Position numbers and translations under genes: made by a program | Assembly (NCBI RefSeq): GCF_018614195.1 | Contig: NZ_JAGGOT010000002.1 | Coordinates: forward strand, 340,573 to 404,572 | From: Streptomyces sp. ISL-43 | Lineage (GTDB): Bacteria > Actinomycetota > Actinomycetes > Streptomycetales > Streptomycetaceae | Direction: 5' to 3' | DNA: 64,000 nucleotides | The notes under the pieces: model-generated | Seen by the model: the letters and a program-made list of their open reading frames with translations, nothing else | What the model was told of the DNA's origin: nothing | The model's database searches: none | Shown: positions 54,986 to 64,000 of the stretch, one piece after another | Layout: every line of letters starts with the position of its first letter | Position numbering within the stretch: position 1 is the first letter of the stretch

Positions 54986-56348
54986 TCTCAGCACCCTCCT
55001 CTCGGTCACTGTCAGTATTCGCCGCGCCACTGACAATGAGCTCCCGCTCACTGCGAGGCCGCCTGCGCGGTACGGGTGCCAGGTGCTGGCCGGGCTTGGG
55101 CGGTACGGGGAATCCGCCCGCCAGCGGGTCGAAGGGCGCCCCGGCCGCGGCCTGTTCGGCGTCCGCGAGGGCCGCCTTCTCCTGCTTGTCGCGGAAGAGG
55201 TCCACGACGAAGGACAGCAGCAGGACCGCGATGACCCCGCCGCCGACGTAGAGCACGATCTGGGTGAAGTCGTAGTTCTCGTTGCGCAGCGCCCGGACGG
55301 TGGCGACCAGCATCAGCCAGACCACCGAGACCGGGATCAGCACCTTCCAGCCGAGCTTCATCAGCTGGTCGTAGCGCACGCGCGGGAGCGTGCCGCGCAG
55401 CCAGATGAAGAAGAACAGCAGCAGCTGGACCTTGAGGACGAACCAGAGCATCGGCCACCAGCCGTGGTTGGCGCCCTCCCAGTACGTGGAGATCGGCGCC
55501 GGGGCCCGCCAGCCGCCCAGGAACAGGGTGACCGAGACCGCCGAGACGGTGACCATGTTGACGTACTCGGCCAGCATGAACAGCGCGAACTTGATGGAGG
55601 AGTACTCGGTGTTGAAGCCGCCGACGAGGTCGCCCTCGGACTCCGGCATGTCGAAGGGGGCGCGGTTCGTCTCGCCGACCATCGTGATGACGTAGATGAT
55701 GAAGGAGACCGGCAGCAGGACGATGTACCAGCGGTCCGCCTGGGCCTCGACGATCGCCGAGGTCGACATCGACCCGGAGTAGAGGAAGACCGAGGCGAAG
55801 GCCGCGCCCATCGCGATCTCGTAGGAGATCATCTGCGCGCAGGCGCGCAGGCCGCCGAGGAGCGGGTACGTGGAGCCCGACGACCAGCCCGCCAGCACGA
55901 TGCCGTAGATGCCGACCGAGGCCACCGCGAGGATGTAGAGCATCGCGATCGGCAGGTCGGTCAGCTGCATCGTCGTGCGCTGGCCGAAGATGGAGACCTC
56001 GTTGCCCGACGGGCCGAAGGGGATCACCGCGATGGCCATGAAGGCCGGGATGGCCGCGATGATCGGGGCGAGGACGTAGACGACCTTGTCGGCCCGCTTG
56101 ACGATGAGGTCTTCCTTCAGCATGAGCTTCACGCCGTCGGCGAGCGACTGGAGCATGCCCCAGGGGCCGTGCCGGTTGGGGCCGATGCGCAGCTGCATCC
56201 AGGCGACGACCTTGCGCTCCCACACGATGGAGAAGAGCACGGTCACCATCAGGAAGGCGAAGCAGAACACCGCCTTGACGACGACGAGCCACCAGACGTC
56301 CCTGCCGAACAGGGAGAGGTCTTCGGCAGCGATCTGAACGGTGTTCAC
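54978..56348 (-). CDS. nuoH: NADH-quinone oxidoreductase subunit H
   Basis: A 456-residue membrane subunit at the quinone-access channel. [59 protein letters not shown] and [40 protein letters not shown] carry the conserved acidic residues. Beyond the last helix is a 65-residue cytoplasmic tail ([17 protein letters not shown] to REEGAENV) absent from NuoH2. GTG 56348 overlaps the nuoG stop by 4 nt. Confidence 0.97.
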   Translation of the reverse strand: MNTVQIAAEDLSLFGRDVWWLVVVKAVFCFAFLMVTVLFSIVWERKVVAWMQLRIGPNRHGPWGMLQSLADGVKLMLKEDLIVKRADKVVYVLAPIIAAIPAFMAIAVIPFGPSGNEVSIFGQRTTMQLTDLPIAMLYILAVASVGIYGIVLAGWSSGSTYPLLGGLRACAQMISYEIAMGAAFASVFLYSGSMSTSAIVEAQADRWYIVLLPVSFIIYVITMVGETNRAPFDMPESEGDLVGGFNTEYSSIKFALFMLAEYVNMVTVSAVSVTLFLGGWRAPAPISTYWEGANHGWWPMLWFVLKVQLLLFFFIWLRGTLPRVRYDQLMKLGWKVLIPVSVVWLMLVATVRALRNENYDFTQIVLYVGGGVIAVLLLSFVVDLFRDKQEKAALADAEQAAAGAPFDPLAGGFPVPPKPGQHLAPVPRRRPRSERELIVSGAANTDSDREEGAENV

Positions 56349-58861
56349 GCGCCCACCTCCGCAGTGGCGTCGCTGGTGTCGGCGGGAGTGGCCGGGCGGA
56401 TGCGGACCAGGGCCCCCGGTCGGGCACCGGTGTCGGCGAGGACTCCGGAGCCGGTGGAGTTCATCGGGAGCCAGACCACCCGGTCGGGCATCTCGGTGAT
56501 GCGCAGCGGCAGTTCCACGGAGCCGGCCGGGCCGGTCACCGCGAGGACGTCGCCGTTCTTGACGCCCGTCTCGGCGGCCGTGGCGGCCGAGAGGCGGGCA
56601 CTGGCCTCGTGCCGGGTGCCGGCCAGGGCCTCGTCGCCGTCCTGCAGGCGGCCCTGGTCGAGGAGGAGCCGGTGGCCCGCGAGGACCGCCTCGCCCGCTC
56701 CCGGCCGGGGCAGCGCCGCGGTGTCCGCGGACTGTTCGGCGGCGCGCTCCCCGGCCCACTGGCCGAGCCGGTCGAGCTCGCGGCGTACGGCGTGTACGTC
56801 GGGCAGGGCGATCGGCCGGCCGGCGGCGTCGGCCAGCATGTGCAGCACGCGGGAGTCGGCGGGGGCGAGCCGGCGGGTCATCTGCTCGGGCTTGAGCGCG
56901 GCCTCGAACGGCCGGACCCTGCCCTCCCAGTTGATGAACGCGCCGGGCTTCTCGGCGACGGCCGCGACGGGCAGGACCACGTCCGCGTGGTCGGTGACCT
57001 CGCTGGGCCGCAGTTCCAGCGAGACCACGAAGGCCTCCTGGAGCGCGATCCGGGCGCGGGCCGGGTCCGGCAGGTCGGTGAGCTCGACGCCCGCGACCAG
57101 CAGGGCGGACAGTTCGCGTCCGGCGGCGGCCTCGACGATCTGGCCGGTGTCGCGGCCGTAGCGGTGCGGCAGCTCGTCCAGGCCCCACGCGGCCGCGACC
57201 TCGTCGCGGGCGCGCGGGTCGGTGGAGGGGCGGGCGCCCGGCAGCAGGGACGGCAGCGCGCCCGCCTCGACGGCGGCCCGCTCTCCGGCCCGCCGCGGGA
57301 TCCACACCAGCCGGGCCCCGGTCGCGGCGGCCGCCCGTACGGCGGCGGTCAGCGCGCCGGGAACCCCGGCGAGGCGCTCGCCGACGACGATGACCGCGCC
57401 GGGCTTGCGCAGCGCGTCGGCGGCTGCCGCGCCGCCCTCCTCCAGGCCGGTCCGCGAGGCCAGCGCGTCGAGCCACTCGGGCTCGGTGCCGGGGGCGGCG
57501 GCCAGCAGGGTGCCGCCCGCCTTCTCCAGGCCGCGCGTGGCGAACGGCGCGAGGGCGAAGGTCCGCTGCTTGTGCTTGCGGTGGGCCTTGCGCAGCCGCA
57601 GGAAGACGCCGGGGGCCTCCTCCTCGGTCTCGATGCCGACGAGGAGGACGGCCGGGGCCGCCTCCAGCGAGGCGTTGGTGACGCCGCGGCCGTCGAGGTC
57701 CTTGCCGGTGCCGGCGACGGAGGCCGCCAGGAACTCGGCCTCCTCGGCGCTGTGCACCCGGGCCCGGAAGTCGATGTCGTTGGTGTCGAGCACGACCCGC
57801 GCGAACTTGGCGTAGGCGTACGCGTCCTCGACGGTGAGGCGGCCTCCGGTCAGCACTCCGGCCCGGCCGCGCGCGCCGGCCAGCCCGGCGGCGGCGGCCT
57901 CCAGCGCCTCGGGCCAGCTGGCCGGGGCGAGGACCCCGTCGGTGCCGCGCACCAGCGGGGTGGTGAGCCGGTCGGGGCGCTGCGCGTAGCGGAACCCGAA
58001 GCGGCCCTTGTCGCAGATCCACTCCTCGTTGACCTCGGGGTCCTCCGCGGCCATCCGGCGCAGCACCTTGCCGCGGCGGTGGTCGGTCCGGGTCGCGCAG
58101 CCGCCCGCGCAGTGCTCGCACACGCTCGGGGAGGAGACGAGGTCGAAGGGGCGGGAGCGGAACCGGTAGGCCGCCGAGGTGAGGGCGCCGACCGGGCAGA
58201 TCTGGATGGTGTTGCCCGAGAAGTACGACTCGAAGGGGTCGCCCTCGCCGATGCCGACCTGCTGGAGCGCTCCGCGCTCCAGGAGCTCGATCATCGGGTC
58301 GCCCGCCACCTGGTTGGAGAAGCGGGTGCAGCGCGCGCACAGCACGCACCGCTCGCGGTCCAGCAGCACCTGCGTGGAGATCGGGACCGGCTTCTCGAAC
58401 GTGCGCTTCCTGCCCTCGAAGCGGGAGTCGGCCTGCCCGTGCGACATGGCCTGGTTCTGCAGGGGGCACTCGCCGCCCTTGTCGCAGACCGGGCAGTCGA
58501 GCGGGTGGTTGATGAGCAGCAGCTCCATCACACCGCGCTGGGACTTCTCGGCGACCGGGGAGGTCAGCTGGGTCTTGACGACCATGCCGTCGGTGCAGGT
58601 GATGGTGCAGGAGGCCATCGGCTTGCGCTGGCCCTCGACCTCGACGATGCACTGGCGGCAGGCGCCGACCGGGTCGAGGAGGGGGTGGTCGCAGAACCGG
58701 GGGATCTCGATGCCGAGCTGTTCGGCGGCCCGGATGACCAGGGTCCCCTTGGGCACGGACAGTTCGATGCCGTCGATGGTCAGGGAGACCGTGTTGGCCG
58801 GCGTGCCCGGCGTCCCCGCGGCCTCGCCGCCACCGGCGGGGGCGTTCGTGGTGACGGTCAT
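56345..58861 (-). CDS. nuoG: NADH-quinone oxidoreductase subunit G
   Basis: An 838-residue iron-sulfur subunit. The N-terminal [2Fe-2S] domain has [19 protein letters not shown], then [20 protein letters not shown] with the His-ligated cluster, [17 protein letters not shown], and the molybdopterin-oxidoreductase-like domain starts with [13 protein letters not shown]. The large C-terminal domain (about residues 240-838) is structural and does not bind molybdenum. It carries electrons from NuoF to NuoI. ATG 58861 overlaps the nuoF stop by 4 nt. Confidence 0.97.
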   Translation of the reverse strand: MTVTTNAPAGGGEAAGTPGTPANTVSLTIDGIELSVPKGTLVIRAAEQLGIEIPRFCDHPLLDPVGACRQCIVEVEGQRKPMASCTITCTDGMVVKTQLTSPVAEKSQRGVMELLLINHPLDCPVCDKGGECPLQNQAMSHGQADSRFEGRKRTFEKPVPISTQVLLDRERCVLCARCTRFSNQVAGDPMIELLERGALQQVGIGEGDPFESYFSGNTIQICPVGALTSAAYRFRSRPFDLVSSPSVCEHCAGGCATRTDHRRGKVLRRMAAEDPEVNEEWICDKGRFGFRYAQRPDRLTTPLVRGTDGVLAPASWPEALEAAAAGLAGARGRAGVLTGGRLTVEDAYAYAKFARVVLDTNDIDFRARVHSAEEAEFLAASVAGTGKDLDGRGVTNASLEAAPAVLLVGIETEEEAPGVFLRLRKAHRKHKQRTFALAPFATRGLEKAGGTLLAAAPGTEPEWLDALASRTGLEEGGAAAADALRKPGAVIVVGERLAGVPGALTAAVRAAAATGARLVWIPRRAGERAAVEAGALPSLLPGARPSTDPRARDEVAAAWGLDELPHRYGRDTGQIVEAAAGRELSALLVAGVELTDLPDPARARIALQEAFVVSLELRPSEVTDHADVVLPVAAVAEKPGAFINWEGRVRPFEAALKPEQMTRRLAPADSRVLHMLADAAGRPIALPDVHAVRRELDRLGQWAGERAAEQSADTAALPRPGAGEAVLAGHRLLLDQGRLQDGDEALAGTRHEASARLSAATAAETGVKNGDVLAVTGPAGSVELPLRITEMPDRVVWLPMNSTGSGVLADTGARPGALVRIRPATPADTSDATAEVGA

Positions 58862-60222
58862 GCGTTCACCTCGGAGTTCTTCTTGGGACCGTCAGCCCAG
58901 AGGGTCGACTTCTTGGGGTCGAAGGGGCAGCCCTTGCCCGTGATGTGCTGCTCGTACTCCTCGCGGAAGTACTTGAGCGAGGAGAAGATGGGGCTGGCGG
59001 CGCCGTCTCCGAGTGCGCAGAACGATTTGCCGTTGATGTTGTCGGCGATGTCGTTCAACTTGTCGAGGTCGGACATGACGCCCTTGCCCGCCTCGATGTC
59101 GCGGAGCAACTGGACCAGCCAGTACGTGCCTTCGCGGCACGGCGTGCACTTGCCGCAGGACTCGTGGGCGTAGAACTCGGTCCAGCGGGTCACCGCCCGC
59201 ACCACGCAGGTCGTCTCGTCGAAGCACTGCAGGGCCTTGGTGCCGAGCATGGATCCGGCCGCGCCCACGCCCTCGTAGTCCAGCGGGACGTCGAGGTGCT
59301 CGTCGGTGAACATGGGGGTGGAGGAGCCGCCCGGGGTCCAGAACTTCAGCCGGTGCCCGGGCCGCATGCCGCCGCTCATGTCGAGCAGCTGGCGCAGGGT
59401 GATCCCGAGCGGGGCCTCGTACTGGCCGGGGCCGACGACGTGGCCCGAGAGCGAATACAGCGTGAAGCCGGGTGACTTCTCGGTCCCCATCGCCTTGAAC
59501 CAGTCCTTGCCCTTGTTCAGGATCGCGGGAACCGAGGCGATGGACTCCACGTTGTTCACGACAGTGGGGCAGGCGTAGAGCCCCTCGACGGCAGGGAAGG
59601 GAGGACGCAGCCGGGGCTGACCGCGCCGGCCTTCGAGGGAGTCCAGGAGGGCCGTTTCCTCGCCGCAGATGTACGCGCCCGCCCCCGCGTGCACGGTGAT
59701 GTCGAGGTTGAGGCCGCTCCCCATGACGTCCTTGCCGAGGTAGCCGGCCTCGTACGCCTCGCGCACCGCCTCGTGCAGGCGCCGCAGTACCGGCACGACC
59801 TCGCCGCGCAGGTAGATGAAGGCGTGCTCCGACCGGATCGCGTAGCAGGCGATGATCATTCCCTCGATGAGGGAGTGCGGGTTCGCGAAGAGGAGGGGGA
59901 TGTCCTTGCAGGTTCCCGGCTCCGACTCGTCCGCGTTCACGACGAGGTAGTGCGGCTTTCCGTCGCCCTGCGGGATGAACTGCCACTTCATTCCGGTGGG
60001 GAAGCCCGCGCCGCCGCGTCCGCGCAGGCCCGAGTCCTTCACGTAGGCGATGAGGTCGTCCGGAGTCATGGCGAGCGCCTTGCGCAGGCCCTCGTAGCCC
60101 TCGTGGCGCCGGTAGGTCTCCAGCGTCCACGACTGCGGCTCGTCCCAGAACGCCGACAGCACGGGTGCCAGCAGCTTCTCCGGGCTGGTTCCGTTCTCGT
60201 GCATCTCAGCGGTCACCGTCAT
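58858..60222 (-). CDS. nuoF: NADH-quinone oxidoreductase subunit F (NADH- and FMN-binding)
   Basis: A 454-residue flavoprotein that takes hydride from NADH. The NADH site is [15 protein letters not shown], the FMN site [34 protein letters not shown], and the N3 [4Fe-4S] cluster is bound by [12 protein letters not shown] plus a later [14 protein letters not shown] 60222 shares its A with the end of the nuoE stop (TGATG). GTG 60216 is a possible alternative. There is no counterpart in the partial nuo cluster. Confidence 0.97.
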   Translation of the reverse strand: MTVTAEMHENGTSPEKLLAPVLSAFWDEPQSWTLETYRRHEGYEGLRKALAMTPDDLIAYVKDSGLRGRGGAGFPTGMKWQFIPQGDGKPHYLVVNADESEPGTCKDIPLLFANPHSLIEGMIIACYAIRSEHAFIYLRGEVVPVLRRLHEAVREAYEAGYLGKDVMGSGLNLDITVHAGAGAYICGEETALLDSLEGRRGQPRLRPPFPAVEGLYACPTVVNNVESIASVPAILNKGKDWFKAMGTEKSPGFTLYSLSGHVVGPGQYEAPLGITLRQLLDMSGGMRPGHRLKFWTPGGSSTPMFTDEHLDVPLDYEGVGAAGSMLGTKALQCFDETTCVVRAVTRWTEFYAHESCGKCTPCREGTYWLVQLLRDIEAGKGVMSDLDKLNDIADNINGKSFCALGDGAASPIFSSLKYFREEYEQHITGKGCPFDPKKSTLWADGPKKNSEVNA

Positions 60223-60965
60223 CACTCCCCCTCCTCGGTCGCGGTCTCGGCACGCGGACGCACGACCTTGCCGAGCTGCGGGGACTCGCCGCGCGCGAGG
60301 CGCAGGCCGATCAGCGAGGCGGGGCCCGCGCCGCCGCTCGCCTCGACGGCGCCGGCGCGCTCGTCCGGGAAGCCCGCCAGGATCCGGGCGGTCTCCTTGT
60401 AGGTGCACAGCGGCGCGCCCCGGGTCGGCTCGACCGGGCGGCCGGCGAGCAGGTCGTCCACCATGGCCTTGGCGGACTCGGGGGTCTGGTTGTCGAAGAA
60501 CTCCCAGTTGACCATCACCACGGGGGCGTAGTCGCAGGCCGCGTTGCACTCGATGTGCTCGAGGGTGACCTTGCCGTCGGGGGTGGTCTCGTTGTTGCCG
60601 ACCCCGAGGTGCTCCTTGAGCTCGTCGAAGATGGCGTCGCCGCCCATGACCGCGCACAGGGTGTTGGTGCAGACCCCGACCTGGTAGTCCCCGGAGGGCT
60701 TGCGCCGGTACATCGTGTAGAAGGTCGCCACCGCCGTGACCTCGGCGGTCGTCAGGCCCAGCACCTCGGCGCAGAAGCGGATGCCGGTGCGCGAGACGTA
60801 GCCCTCCTCCGACTGGATGAGGTGGAGCAGCGGCAGCAGCGCGGAGCGGCTGTCGGGGTAGCGGGCGATGACCTCGGCGGCGTCGGCCGCCAGCCGTTCG
60901 CGTACCTCGGCCGGATAGTCGGGGGCGGGCAGCTGGGGCATGCCCAGGCTGACATCGGAAGTCAT
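60222..60965 (-). CDS. nuoE: NADH-quinone oxidoreductase subunit E
   Basis: A 247-residue thioredoxin-like [2Fe-2S] subunit (cluster N1a). The ligands are in [12 protein letters not shown] and [18 protein letters not shown] helical N-terminus precedes [24 protein letters not shown]. The last 60 residues (from about 190) are a non-conserved Gly/Ala-rich extension. ATG 60965 overlaps the nuoD stop by 4 nt. Confidence 0.97.
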   Translation of the reverse strand: MTSDVSLGMPQLPAPDYPAEVRERLAADAAEVIARYPDSRSALLPLLHLIQSEEGYVSRTGIRFCAEVLGLTTAEVTAVATFYTMYRRKPSGDYQVGVCTNTLCAVMGGDAIFDELKEHLGVGNNETTPDGKVTLEHIECNAACDYAPVVMVNWEFFDNQTPESAKAMVDDLLAGRPVEPTRGAPLCTYKETARILAGFPDERAGAVEASGGAGPASLIGLRLARGESPQLGKVVRPRAETATEEGE

Positions 60966-62287
60966 CGGTCGACGCCTCCCATCACGGGGTCGATCGAGGC
61001 GACGGCGACGATGACGTCGGCGACCTGGCCGCCCTCGCACATCGCTGCCATGGCCTGCAGGTTGGTGAAGGACGGATCACGGAAGTGGACCCGGTAGGGG
61101 CGGGTGCCGCCGTCGGATACGACGTGGACCCCGAGCTCGCCCTTGGGCGACTCGACCGCCGCGTACGTCTGCCCGGCCGGCACCCGGAAGCCCTCGGTCA
61201 CCAGCTTGAAGTGGTGGATGAGGGCCTCCATGGAGGTGCCCATGATGTTCCTGATGTGGTCGAGCGAGTTGCCGAGGCCGTCCGGGCCCATCGCGAGCTG
61301 CGCGGGCCAGGCGATCTTCTTGTCGGCGACCATGACCGGGCCCGGCTCCAGCCGGTCCAGGCACTGCTCGACGATGCGCAGGGACTGGCGCATCTCCTCC
61401 AGGCGGATCAGGAAGCGCCCGTAGGAGTCGCAGGACTCGGTGGTCGGCACGTCGAACTCGTAGTTCTCGTAGCCGCAGTACGGGTCGGACTTGCGCAGGT
61501 CGTGCGGCAGGCCGGCGGAGCGCAGGACCGGGCCGGTGGCGCCGAGCGCCATGCAGCCGGTGAGGTCGAGGTAGCCGACGTCCTGCATGCGGGCCTTGAA
61601 GATGGGGTTGCCGGTGGCGAGCTTGTCGTACTCCGGCAGGTTCTTCCTCAGGGTCTTCACCAGGTCGCGGAGCTGGTCCACGGCGCCCGGGGGCAGGTCC
61701 TGCGCGAGGCCGCCGGGGCGGACGAACGCGTGGTTCATGCGCAGGCCGGTGATCAGCTCGAAGACGTCGAGGATCAGCTCGCGGTCGCGGAACCCGTAGA
61801 TCATGATCGTGGTCGCGCCGAGCTCCATGCCGCCGGTGGCGATGCACACCAGGTGGGAGGAGAGCCGGTTGAGCTCCATAAGCAGCACGCGGATGACGGT
61901 GGCGCGGTCCGGGATCTGATCGGTGATGCCGAGCAGCTTCTCGACGCCCAGGCAGTACGCCGTCTCGTTGAAGAACGGCGTCAGGTAGTCCATGCGCGTG
62001 ACGAAGGTGGTGCCCTGCGTCCAGTTCCGGTATTCGAGGTTCTTCTCGATGCCGGTGTGGAGGTAGCCGATGCCGCAGCGGGCCTCGGTGACCGTCTCGC
62101 CGTCGATCTCCAGGATCAGGCGGAGCACTCCGTGGGTGGACGGGTGCTGCGGCCCCATGTTGACCACGATGCGCTCGTCGTCCGCGCGGGCCGCGGACCG
62201 GACGATCTCGTCCCAGTCGCCGCCGGTGACGGTGTAGACGGTGCCCTCGGTGGTCTCGCGTGCGGAGGCGTGATTCGAAGTGGACAT
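60962..62287 (-). CDS. nuoD: NADH-quinone oxidoreductase subunit D
   Basis: A 441-residue peripheral-arm subunit, related to the large subunit of [NiFe] hydrogenases, that forms the quinone pocket with Nuo[22 protein letters not shown] holds the quinone-binding His and Tyr region, [35 protein letters not shown] and the C-terminal DPVMGGVDR are conserved. The four Ni-ligand cysteines of hydrogenases are absent, as expected. ATG 62287 overlaps the nuoC stop by 1 nt. It is the only NuoD in the window, so the partial cluster would have to share it. Confidence 0.97.
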   Translation of the reverse strand: MSTSNHASARETTEGTVYTVTGGDWDEIVRSAARADDERIVVNMGPQHPSTHGVLRLILEIDGETVTEARCGIGYLHTGIEKNLEYRNWTQGTTFVTRMDYLTPFFNETAYCLGVEKLLGITDQIPDRATVIRVLLMELNRLSSHLVCIATGGMELGATTIMIYGFRDRELILDVFELITGLRMNHAFVRPGGLAQDLPPGAVDQLRDLVKTLRKNLPEYDKLATGNPIFKARMQDVGYLDLTGCMALGATGPVLRSAGLPHDLRKSDPYCGYENYEFDVPTTESCDSYGRFLIRLEEMRQSLRIVEQCLDRLEPGPVMVADKKIAWPAQLAMGPDGLGNSLDHIRNIMGTSMEALIHHFKLVTEGFRVPAGQTYAAVESPKGELGVHVVSDGGTRPYRVHFRDPSFTNLQAMAAMCEGGQVADVIVAVASIDPVMGGVDR

Positions 62288-63027
62288 CAGCTGTACGACC
62301 TCCGCTGGTCAGGAGCCGGGATCTGGGCGCCCTTGTACTCGATGGGGATGCCGCCGAGCGGGTAGTCCTTGCGCTGCGGGAAGCCCTGCCAGTCGTCCGG
62401 CATCATGATCCGGGTGAGGGCCGGGTGCCCGTCGAAGACCAGGCCGAAGAAGTCGTACGTCTCGCGCTCGTGCCAGTCGTTGGTCGGGTAGACGGAGACG
62501 ATCGAGGGCACGTGCGGGTCGGCGTCCGGTGCGGACACCTCCAGCCGCACGATCCGGCCGTGGGTGAGCGAGCGCAGGTGGTAGACGGCGTGCAGCTCGC
62601 GGCCCTTGTCCCCCGGGAAGTGCACGCCGCTGACGCCGGTGCAGAGCTCGAAGCGCAGGGCCGGGTCGTCGCGCAGGGTCCTCGCCACGAGCAGGAGGTG
62701 CTCGCGGGCGATGTGGAGGGTCAGTTCCGCCCGGTCGACGACGACCTTCTCGATCGCGTTCTCCGGGACCAGGTCCTGCTCCTCCAGCGCCCCTTCGAGC
62801 TCGTCGACGACCTCGTCGAAGTACGAGCCGTACGGGCGGGCGCTCGCGCCGGGCAGGGCCACGGTGCGCACGAGGCCGCCGTAGCCGCTGGTGTCGCCGC
62901 CGCCCGCGGCGCCGAACATGCCCTTGCGGACGCCGATCACATCGGGGCCGCGGACGCCGCGGGGCGCCGGCACGTTGTTGCCATCGCTGGCGTGGGGGCC
63001 GTTCTCCACGGCCGGTTCGTCGCTCAC
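62287..63027 (-). CDS. nuoC: NADH-quinone oxidoreductase subunit C
   Basis: A 246-residue peripheral subunit. The first 45 residues are a Gly-rich leader; the domain includes [31 protein letters not shown] and ends with [43 protein letters not shown], the 30 kDa subunit signature. It is of ordinary length, unlike NuoC2. GTG 63027 overlaps the nuoB stop by 4 nt. Confidence 0.97.
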   Translation of the reverse strand: MSDEPAVENGPHASDGNNVPAPRGVRGPDVIGVRKGMFGAAGGGDTSGYGGLVRTVALPGASARPYGSYFDEVVDELEGALEEQDLVPENAIEKVVVDRAELTLHIAREHLLLVARTLRDDPALRFELCTGVSGVHFPGDKGRELHAVYHLRSLTHGRIVRLEVSAPDADPHVPSIVSVYPTNDWHERETYDFFGLVFDGHPALTRIMMPDDWQGFPQRKDYPLGGIPIEYKGAQIPAPDQRRSYS

Positions 63028-63578
63028 CGCAGGAGCCCCTTCATCTCAATGGTGGGGAGCGCCTTGAGGGCCGCCTCCTCCGCCTCGCGGGCCGCCTCTT
63101 CCCGGTTCACGCCGAGCTTCGATCCCTGGATCTTCTGGTGGAGCTTGAGGATCGCGTCCAGCAGCATCTCGGGGCGGGGCGGGCAGCCGGGCAGGTAGAT
63201 GTCCACCGGGACGATGTGGTCGACGCCCTGGACGATCGCGTAGTTATTGAACATTCCGCCCGAAGACGCACAAACACCCATAGAGATGACCCACTTGGGA
63301 GCGGGCATCTGGTCGTACACCTGCCGCAGCACCGGCGCCATCTTCTGGCTGACCCGGCCCGCGACGATCATCAGGTCGGCCTGCCGTGGGGAGCCGCGGA
63401 AGACCTCCATGCCGAAGCGGGCCAGGTCGTACCGGCCCGCTCCGGTGGTCATCATCTCGATGGCGCAGCAGGCCAGGCCGAAGGTCGCGGGGAAGACGGA
63501 TGACTTGCGCACCCATCCCGCGGCCTGTTCGACGGTGGTCAGCAGAAAGCCGCTCGGCAGCTTCTCTTCCAGTCCCAT
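63024..63578 (-). CDS. nuoB: NADH-quinone oxidoreductase subunit B
   Basis: A 184-residue subunit binding cluster N2 through Cys37, Cys38 ([10 protein letters not shown]), Cys103 (MGVCASSGG) and Cys132 ([11 protein letters not shown]), the last electron carrier before menaquinone. ATG 63578 lies 14 bp after the nuoA stop with an ATTTCC-rich spacer and GGGGCTGA upstream. Confidence 0.98.
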   Translation of the reverse strand: MGLEEKLPSGFLLTTVEQAAGWVRKSSVFPATFGLACCAIEMMTTGAGRYDLARFGMEVFRGSPRQADLMIVAGRVSQKMAPVLRQVYDQMPAPKWVISMGVCASSGGMFNNYAIVQGVDHIVPVDIYLPGCPPRPEMLLDAILKLHQKIQGSKLGVNREEAAREAEEAALKALPTIEMKGLLR

Positions 63579-63592
63579 GGAAATTCAGCCCC

Positions 63593-63952
63593 TCAGTCCC
63601 ATTCCAGGCCGCCGCGGCGCCACACGTAGGCGTAGGCGACGAAGACGGTGAGCACGAAGAGGAGCATCTCGACGAGCCCGAAGATCCCCAGCGAGTCGAA
63701 GGTGACCGCCCAGGGGTAGAGGAAGACAACCTCGATGTCGAAGACGATGAAGAGCATCGCCGTCAGGTAGTACTTGATGGGGAAACGGCCGCCGCCGGCC
63801 GGCATGGGAGTGGGCTCGATGCCGCACTCGTAAGCTTCAAGTTTTGCCCGGTTGTACCGTTTTGGGCCGATCAGCGTGGCCATGACCACGGAGAAGATCG
63901 CAAACCCTGCGCCGAGGGCGCCGAGCACGAGGATGGGCGCGTACGCATTCAC
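63593..63952 (-). CDS. nuoA: NADH-quinone oxidoreductase subunit A, first gene of the nuo operon
   Basis: A 119-residue three-helix membrane subunit. AKLEAYECGIEPTPMPAGGGRFPIKYYLTAMLFIVFDIEVVFLYPWAV is the NuoA signature with the gated cysteine loop and membrane acidic residues. GTG 63952 follows GGAGCGAGGAGC in the 48 bases left of the window. The promoter and any Rex operator would be beyond the right edge. Confidence 0.97.
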   Translation of the reverse strand: MNAYAPILVLGALGAGFAIFSVVMATLIGPKRYNRAKLEAYECGIEPTPMPAGGGRFPIKYYLTAMLFIVFDIEVVFLYPWAVTFDSLGIFGLVEMLLFVLTVFVAYAYVWRRGGLEWD

Positions 63953-64000
63953 GCTCCTCGCTCCTTCCAGTCGTCCTTGACCGTTGGACCGCTGTGCCGG

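Noticed and set aside
54986..55051. Upstream in-frame GTG extension of nuoI
   Set aside because: It would add 22 residues encoded inside nuoH, and the ATG at 54985 has a GGAGG ribosome site and matches the NuoI N-terminus.

Overview
The window is about 72% GC, with third positions almost always G or C, and many GTG starts and 1- or 4-nt ATGA/GTGA gene overlaps. It carries a complete 14-gene nuo operon, a second partial nuo cluster, MurB next to an rpmG-hadAB block, paired sensor kinases, S. griseus-type aminopeptidase and RHH/Doc-like toxin-antitoxin genes. Together these point to the chromosomal core of a Streptomyces or close relative. No prophage, insertion sequence or CRISPR array is visible.

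Layout. 1-5.5 kb (mostly minus strand): 3'-truncated murB, a DUF3291-type protein, an MFS drug exporter with its TetR repressor and two matching operators, then a tRNA-Thr, tRNA-Met, rpmG, hadA, hadB transcription unit. 5.8-15.7 kb: a cytosine-deaminase-like amidohydrolase, an NAD-binding SDR, two small hypotheticals, tRNA-Tyr, the YajQ-type nucleotide-binding protein, a SulP anion transporter whose reading frame is broken at both ends, an APC permease, a SUKH protein, a GtrB-like glycosyltransferase, YccF and HtpX. 15.9-25.9 kb (minus): a ten-gene nuoA-B-C-H-I-J-K-L-M-N cluster lacking nuoD, E, F and G. 26-33 kb (plus): two paralogous sensor kinases, one NarL/LuxR response regulator, and korAB encoding 2-oxoacid:ferredoxin oxidoreductase.

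33-48 kb: a QorB-like reductase, RarD, a secreted M28 aminopeptidase, a small gene preceded by a DasR-like site, a toxin-antitoxin pair, a LolA/RseB-like secreted protein, a polyprenyl diphosphate synthase, a POT peptide transporter, a CocE-type hydrolase, a HAD phosphatase, fumarylacetoacetase, a secreted protein with an HYDLHLW motif, and a Uma2-type protein. 48-64 kb (minus): the complete nuoA-N operon for respiratory complex I, running in from the right edge.

How it fits together. Much of the window is respiratory. The polyprenyl diphosphate synthase probably makes the menaquinone side chain, complex I reduces menaquinone with NADH, and KorAB generates reduced ferredoxin. The partial nuo cluster lacks the NADH-input module (EFG) and lies beside korAB and a private two-kinase/one-regulator system, so a ferredoxin-fed complex is an attractive but untested idea; it would need NuoD from the full operon. 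A second theme is the number of unrelated genes with repetitive C-terminal tails: MFS, TetR, HadA, NuoC2, NuoI2, NuoJ2 and RarD.
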